A stretch of DNA of 14,689 nucleotides from Microbacterium sp. (GTDB lineage: Bacteria; Actinomycetota; Actinomycetes; Actinomycetales; Microbacteriaceae). The DNA lies in contig JAJUIM010000019.1 of NCBI GenBank assembly GCA_029267645.1, positions 1-14,689 of the forward strand. Reading direction: 5' to 3'. A model generated the notes under the pieces. It was not told the origin of the DNA. It made no database searches and worked only from the letters and a program-made list of their open reading frames with translations. Both the position numbers and the translations under genes were made by a program. Shown one piece after another: positions 13,273 through 14,689 of the stretch. Numbering within the stretch: the stretch's first letter is position 1; each line of letters opens with the position of its first letter.

Positions 13273-13302
13273 TTGACGGCGCCGTGCGGCGCCTGGTATG
13301 CC
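13273..13302 (+). promoter_or_regulatory. Possible promoter of topoisomerase IB (TTGACG - 18 bp - TATGCC, extended -10)
   Basis: TTGACG (13273-13278) matches the -35 consensus at 5 of 6 bases. TGGTATGCC provides an extended -10 with TG at 13294-13295. The spacer holds GGCGCC-GTGC-GGCGCC (13278-13293), a perfect inverted repeat that could be an operator or hairpin. The leader would be about 18 nt. The -10 is a weak match (3 of 6), so confidence is moderate. Confidence 0.4.
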
Positions 13303-13326
13303 GAGGCCACGCGAGAAGGGAGCGCG

Positions 13327-14304
13327 ATGAGATCCGGCAGCAGGCGCCTCGTGCGAGTGAGCCCCGACGCCCCGGGCATCGCGCGGATCCGCCGCGGCCG
13401 CGGCTTCGCCTATCGCGACCCGCGCGGGCGCGCCGTCACGATCCCGCGCACGCTCGAGCGGATCCGTGGCCTCGCGATCCCGCCCGCGTGGCGCGACGTG
13501 TGGATCTGCCCGCGCGCCGACGGGCACCTGCAGGCGGTCGGCGTCGACGAGGCGGGGCGCACGCAGTATCGGTATCACGAGGAGTGGTCGCGGCGCGCGA
13601 GCGCCGAGAAGTTCGACCGAGCGCTGCGCCTCGCCGACGTGCTGCCGCGCGTGCGCGCCGGCGTGACGCGAGACCTCCGCGGCGACGGCCTCTCGCGAGC
13701 GCGCGTGCTCGCGGGCGTCTTCCGCCTGATCGACGAGGCGCTGCTGCGCGTCGGCGGCGAGCGCTATGCGCGCGAGCGCGGCACGGTCGGGCTCGCGACG
13801 CTGCGGGTGCGGCACGTCGAGATCTCGGGATCCGTCGTGACGCTCGCGTTCCCCGGCAAGAGCGGCGAGCGCTGGGAGCGCGCGATCGAGGATCCCGACC
13901 TCGCGGCCCTCGTCGCGGAGCTGACGGATCGCGGGCCGCGATCGCACCTCCTGTCGTGGCGCGACGACGACGGCTGGCACCCGCTCCGCTCGGCGGACAT
14001 CACGGCCGACGTGCGCGAGCGGACGGGCCTCGATGCGACGGCGAAGGATCTGCGCACGCTGCGCGGGACCGCGATCGCCGCCCGCTCGCTCGCGAAGGCG
14101 AGCCCTGCGCACACCGACGCCGAGCGCCGCTCGGCCCTCGCGCAGGCCGCGCGCGATGCCGCGGACGCGCTCGGCAACACGCCGTCTGTCGCGCGCTCGT
14201 CGTACATCGACCCGCGCGTGGCCGACCGGTTCGAGCGCGGCGCGGTCGTCGATCCGGGATCCCTCGCGCACGTCGAACGGCAGCTGCCCGGGTTCCTGGG
14301 CTAG
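13327..14304 (+). CDS. DNA topoisomerase IB
   Basis: This enzyme of the poxvirus-like bacterial type IB family relaxes supercoils by cutting one strand through a 3'-phosphotyrosine bond. The 325-aa protein has an N-terminal DNA-binding domain (GFAYRDPRGRAV, IPPAWRDVWICPRADGHLQA, GRTQYRYHEEW) and a catalytic C-terminal domain. Likely catalytic residues are R160 (TLRVRHV region), K178 in FPGKSGERW, R243 in KDLRTLRGT, N284 in LGNTP in place of the His found in vaccinia, and the nucleophile Y293 in SSYIDPRV. The segment KDLRTLRGT differs from the more usual KDFRTWxxT but keeps the Arg. The start is ATG at 13327 with AAGGGAG 4 nt upstream; an in-frame TTG at 13273 falls on the -35 box and is rejected. 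The stop directly abuts the convergent stop of the next gene. Confidence 0.93.
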   Translation: MRSGSRRLVRVSPDAPGIARIRRGRGFAYRDPRGRAVTIPRTLERIRGLAIPPAWRDVWICPRADGHLQAVGVDEAGRTQYRYHEEWSRRASAEKFDRALRLADVLPRVRAGVTRDLRGDGLSRARVLAGVFRLIDEALLRVGGERYARERGTVGLATLRVRHVEISGSVVTLAFPGKSGERWERAIEDPDLAALVAELTDRGPRSHLLSWRDDDGWHPLRSADITADVRERTGLDATAKDLRTLRGTAIAARSLAKASPAHTDAERRSALAQAARDAADALGNTPSVARSSYIDPRVADRFERGAVVDPGSLAHVERQLPGFLG

Positions 14305-14505
14305 TCAGTCGACCTGCTCGCGCTGGGTGCGGATGAACTCGACGTCCGCAGAATCCAGGCGCGTGCCGTCGGGGATCGGGACGCCCGTGATGTGCTCGAT
14401 CTCGGCGCGCACGTCGGCGTCAATCGGCTCCTCGGGGCGCTCGCGCAGGCCGTGCTTCGCGTCGATCGACAGCTCGGGCCACCAGGTGTGGATGTCGGGT
14501 TGCAT
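14305..14505 (-). CDS. Small conserved-looking protein of unknown function
   Basis: This 66-aa acidic soluble protein (MQPDIHTWWPELSIDAKHGL...) has no signal peptide, TM helix or cysteine. It starts at ATG 14505, preceded by a near-perfect ribosome-binding site (GAGGAGGAAC, ending 1 nt before the ATG, with the GGAGG core about 5 nt away). That site and the actinobacterial codon use argue that it is real. I do not recognise a characterised family, although short proteins opening with an IHTWWP-like segment appear familiar from Microbacteriaceae annotation as hypothetical proteins. Its stop abuts that of topoisomerase IB. No TANNNT box is evident upstream, so it may be read from the gene entering at the right edge. 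Confidence 0.75.
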   Translation of the reverse strand: MQPDIHTWWPELSIDAKHGLRERPEEPIDADVRAEIEHITGVPIPDGTRLDSADVEFIRTQREQVD

Positions 14506-14618
14506 CGTTCCTCCTCGTCACGGGCGGTGCGTCCAGCAGGTCATGCGCCCGGGCGAGCGTCCACCCCCTTGACATGCACGTCGTCCTGCGGCCTCATGCC
14601 CGGCGTCGCGCACCCGCA
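14506..14618. other. Short intergenic stretch, nothing certain
   Basis: This 113-bp gap separates the 66-aa gene from the tail of the next minus-strand gene. It contains the ribosome-binding site of the small gene, a 10-bp palindrome CGCCCGGGCG (14546-14555) and an isolated plus-strand TTGACA (14569-14574) with no matching -10. No gene or convincing terminator is seen. Confidence 0.5.
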
Positions 14619-14689
14619 CTACCGGTTCGCGGCGCCGTGCGCAAGCTCCTTCTCCTCCTGCTCGCGGCGCGCTTTCCTGGCGCCATTCC
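14619..14689 (-). CDS. C-terminal tail of a further minus-strand gene, cut by window edge
   Basis: On the minus strand a frame enters from the right edge and reads NGARKARREQEEKELAHGAA followed by NR and a TAG stop at 14621-14619. The charged Lys/Arg/Glu run is typical of a cytoplasmic C-terminal tail or coiled segment. It is too short to identify; it could be a chance frame, but its direction suits the neighbouring small gene. Confidence 0.4.
   Translation of the reverse strand, partial: NGARKARREQEEKELAHGAANR

Noticed and set aside
14569..14574. Plus-strand TTGACA as a promoter at the right edge
   Set aside because: No TANNNT box follows at 16-19 bp and no plus-strand gene begins within the remaining sequence.

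Overview
The window looks like chromosomal DNA of a high-GC actinobacterium, most likely a member of the Microbacteriaceae. The evidence is the very high G+C (about 70% or more by eye), the frequent GTG and TTG starts, and the TANNNT-type -10 boxes. Several of those boxes sit only 6-7 nt before a start codon, as in leaderless actinobacterial mRNAs. The gene content fits too: System II cytochrome c maturation with a lipoprotein thioredoxin, an Rv0500A/Rv0500B-like HTH-bS22 pair, LytR-CpsA-Psr, DUF3054 and topoisomerase IB. I see no rRNA, tRNA, CRISPR array, IS element or prophage gene. Species cannot be fixed from the sequence alone.

Layout. (1) 1-4029, minus strand: a tight cytochrome c biogenesis operon, resA-like thioredoxin > ccdA > resB > ccsB; ccsB lacks only its last few residues at the window edge. 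(2) 4075-5103: a DUF3054 membrane protein (minus) and a histidine phosphatase (plus) start back to back from one symmetrical -10 sequence. (3) 5105-6720, minus strand: a two-gene operon, DUF368 then DedA, joined by an ATGA overlap; both families are now known as polyprenyl-phosphate transporters. (4) 6845-9709, plus strand: a FUSC-like membrane protein and an LCP cell-wall ligase. (5) 9787-11550: aspS, followed by a perfect 58-bp palindrome that probably terminates transcription from both sides. (6) 11662-12549, minus strand: a Dabb-domain protein, then a rhodanese/glutaredoxin-like pair joined by a GTGA overlap. (7) 12725-13171, minus strand: a 67-aa HTH DNA-binding protein and the 32-aa ribosomal protein bS22. 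(8) 13327-14304: DNA topoisomerase IB, followed by a convergent small protein of unknown function and the C-terminal tail of a further minus-strand gene at the right edge.

How the genes work together. The resA-ccdA-resB-ccsB products carry electrons out of the cell, reduce apocytochrome c cysteines, and export and attach heme. Genes 5105-9709 form an envelope neighbourhood: two candidate undecaprenyl-phosphate flippases beside an LCP enzyme, which releases that kind of lipid carrier when it transfers glycopolymers to peptidoglycan. The remaining genes are housekeeping (AspRS, bS22, topoisomerase IB) and small redox or stress proteins. No gap between genes exceeds about 155 bp. The most notable points are the coupled DUF368-DedA pair, the 58-bp palindrome, the shared divergent -10, the paired 12-bp repeats before the HTH gene, and a marked excess of the palindrome GGATCC.
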